Below, piece after piece: positions 62,723-64,000 of a stretch of DNA of 64,000 bases; within the stretch, counting starts at the first letter, position 1; each line of letters starts with the position of its first letter. Under the pieces are notes generated by a model. It made no database searches. It worked only from the letters and a program-made list of their open reading frames with translations, and was not told the DNA's origin. This DNA is from Pseudomonas reactans (GTDB taxonomy: Bacteria; Pseudomonadota; Gammaproteobacteria; Pseudomonadales; Pseudomonadaceae), in contig NZ_JACAPG010000020.1 in assembly GCF_013385825.1 (NCBI RefSeq), forward strand, positions 85,754 to 149,753, written 5' to 3'. The position numbers were made by a program, and so were the translations under genes.

Positions 62723-63511
62723 ATGATCGCATTGCCCTGGCTGTACCTGGCGCTCCTTTCCATCGGCTATCTGCTGGCCTTGATCTACGGGCAACTGGGG
62801 GTGCTGGCGGGCGTGTCCGTCGCCCTGCTGCTGATCGCCGGTTACGCCGTACGCCAGCAACGCACACCCTGGGCGCGCTACCTCGGCCACGGGTTGTTTA
62901 TCGTCTTGGCCCTGAGCCTGGCGATGCACTGGTTGCCGGGTTTCTACAACGGGCGTGGTATTGCCCCGCAACGTTTCACCGACGATGCCGTGCCCTTCTC
63001 GATGTACCTGAACCAGGACAAACCACTGATTGGCTTCTGGCTGTTGCTCGCCTGCCCATGGATCGTGGCACGGCGCTCGTTGCGGCTGTCGATCTGTGTG
63101 GCCGCCCTGGCACTGACCTTGACTGCCGTTGTTGCGCTCGGTGGAGCAGTGCTTTTGGGGATCACTCACTGGGCCCCAAAATGGCCGGAGCAATCGTGGT
63201 TATGGGTACTGAACAACTTACTCTTGGTCACGCTGGTGGAAGAGGCGTTGTTTCGCGGGTACGTACAGGGAGGGCTAAGCCGACGATTTAAGCATTTGTC
63301 GTATGGCGACAACCTGGCGTTGTTGCTGGCTTCGTTGCTATTTGGGCTGGTGCACCTTGGCGCGGGGTGGCAGTGGACGTTACTGGCAACCATCGCAGGG
63401 GTGGGGTATGGGTTGGCGTATCGGTTTGGTGGGTTGGGGGCTGCGGTTATGACGCATTTTGGGGTTAATTTGGTGCATTTTGGGCTCTTTGTATATCCGA
63501 TGGCTGCGTAG
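62723..63511 (+). CDS. CPBP family intramembrane metalloprotease
   Basis: A 262-residue membrane protein with about eight helices, of the CPBP (Abi/CAAX protease-like) group. The catalytic motifs are EEALFRGYVQG (EExxxR, about residue 172), HLGAG following FGLV (second His) and THFGVNLVHF (about residue 245). It may process prenylated or membrane proteins; the substrate is unknown. ATG at 62723 follows CAAGGACTCCCC. The 3' half is GT-rich and repetitive. Confidence 0.85.
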   Translation: MIALPWLYLALLSIGYLLALIYGQLGVLAGVSVALLLIAGYAVRQQRTPWARYLGHGLFIVLALSLAMHWLPGFYNGRGIAPQRFTDDAVPFSMYLNQDKPLIGFWLLLACPWIVARRSLRLSICVAALALTLTAVVALGGAVLLGITHWAPKWPEQSWLWVLNNLLLVTLVEEALFRGYVQGGLSRRFKHLSYGDNLALLLASLLFGLVHLGAGWQWTLLATIAGVGYGLAYRFGGLGAAVMTHFGVNLVHFGLFVYPMAA

Positions 63512-64000
63512 AAAAAGCCTATCTTTTTTTGACGACATCACGTTAACGGATAGGTAACTAAGCACAGATCCAAAATACATCTGAAATGATGGAACTCTTA
63601 GTTTCACTAGGCCGGCCTGATAAGTCGATTTCCATACACAATCGCAAATGAGTTCGTCGCGCTTTCGCTGCCGCTGGATACTCCTAGCCCCAAAGCCGAG
63701 CCTCAACGAATGAAAGCTTGGAGTATTTTCTCTTAAATATCGCACTAGCACCATTGGGGTGCCTTTCGAACCGTCCGTAGCAGTGGTCAGAATGTCCTCC
63801 GCGCCTTTTGTATTGAGATCATAGAAGGCCTGCCTCCAGAGCTGAGGCCTTCTATGAATTCAATCAAAATACCCAAAAGATCGTGCACACCCTCCAGCAA
63901 TATACTCAGCGTTAAATAGATGGCTCTGCCTCTCTTCTGGCTATATACCTCGCCTTAGACGCGTCAGAATGATTTTGTGCCGACTCACATGGTTATTGAA
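63512..64000. other. AT-rich region at the right edge without a secure gene
   Basis: About 490 bases, visibly AT-richer than the rest. On the minus strand an open frame without a good start runs from about 63855 to 63380 (part reads AEDILTTATDGSKGTPMVLV), crossing the CPBP gene in antisense; no family was recognised. A strong stem-loop lies at 63812-63864. The region may be the edge of an accessory island or a decayed gene. Confidence 0.4.
63812..63864. repeat. Strong stem-loop in the AT-rich right end
   Basis: ATTGAGATCATAGAAGGCCT is matched by the reverse complement of a 20-base stretch ending at 63864 in 18 of 20 positions; the inner 13 (TCATAGAAGGCCT / AGGCCTTCTATGA) are perfect. The loop is 13 bases. 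No T-run follows, so it is not a plain terminator. Confidence 0.6.

Noticed and set aside
63380-63754. 124-codon open frame overlapping the end of the CPBP gene in antisense
   Set aside because: Not listed as a gene because it overlaps a firm gene by 130 bases, has no ribosome site and no recognised family; kept only as part of the unassigned right-end region.
63819-63857. Stem-loop at the right end as a Rho-independent terminator
   Set aside because: The stem is strong, but no T-run follows on either strand.

Overview
The window is a stretch of chromosome from a Pseudomonas, most likely of the P. fluorescens group. Supporting signs are the high GC content, dense minus-strand housekeeping operons, the gene order hda / perM / DUF2066 / purM-purN and mazG-relA-rlmD-cysM, a guanidinobutyrase (gbu) locus arranged as in P. 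aeruginosa, a PA1414-like 40-residue gene, and seven paired REP elements of the fluorescens type (core GCGAGCTTGCTCGC or GCCGGCTTGCCGGC). No rRNA, tRNA, CRISPR array, phage or complete insertion sequence was recognised.

Layout. 1-1.7 kb: cobO and the start of cobB behind a cobalamin riboswitch. 1.7-3.1 kb: two tandem NlpC/P60 lipoproteins. 3.2-9.1 kb: hda, an AI-2E/PerM permease and a DUF2066 protein leftward; purM, purN and a DUF3108 protein rightward. 9.4-16.5 kb: a small conserved protein, DUF2058, then mazG-relA-rlmD-cysM (stringent response, nucleotide sanitation, rRNA methylation, cysteine synthesis) and tapT. 16.5-22.0 kb: gbuR divergent from gbuA, an NTF2-like gene and two transporters, probably uptake and hydrolysis of a guanidino compound. 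22.0-23.4 kb: a peptidoglycan amidase overlapping a lipoprotein gene (candidate toxin/immunity pair) and a 40-residue PA1414-like gene. 23.5-28.6 kb: LysR/MFS divergent pair, an NCS1 nucleobase symporter, DUF2177 and cvfB. 28.9-31 kb: a SutA-like small protein, a TorF-type porin and a DUF6279 lipoprotein. 31-34.8 kb: copABCD periplasmic copper resistance. 34.9-46.9 kb: small proteins, a DEAD-box helicase, a YbdG-type MscS channel, an Abi/HEPN gene, a DMT transporter, azoR, a LysR regulator, a hydrolase, ppiA, an ABC exporter and aqpZ. 46.9-47.6 kb: a brnTA toxin-antitoxin cassette between two 29-bp direct repeats. 47.6-58.4 kb: a FemAB/GNAT-like protein, a porin, a FabH-like synthase with an ECF sigma/anti-sigma pair, hrpA and aceK. 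58.8-63.5 kb: a chemoreceptor, two DMT transporters and a CPBP protease. 63.5-64 kb: visibly AT-richer sequence without a secure gene.

The most unusual items are the brnTA cassette flanked by direct repeats (one copy encodes the end and stop codon of the neighbouring gene), the amidase-lipoprotein pair, the solitary Abi/HEPN gene, two long perfect palindromes in front of the porin and the FabH-sigma operon, REP elements that supply stop codons to two genes, and a strong stem-loop in the AT-rich right end. Nothing here clearly forms a large undescribed multi-gene system; the accessory candidates are small one- or two-gene units set between conserved genes.
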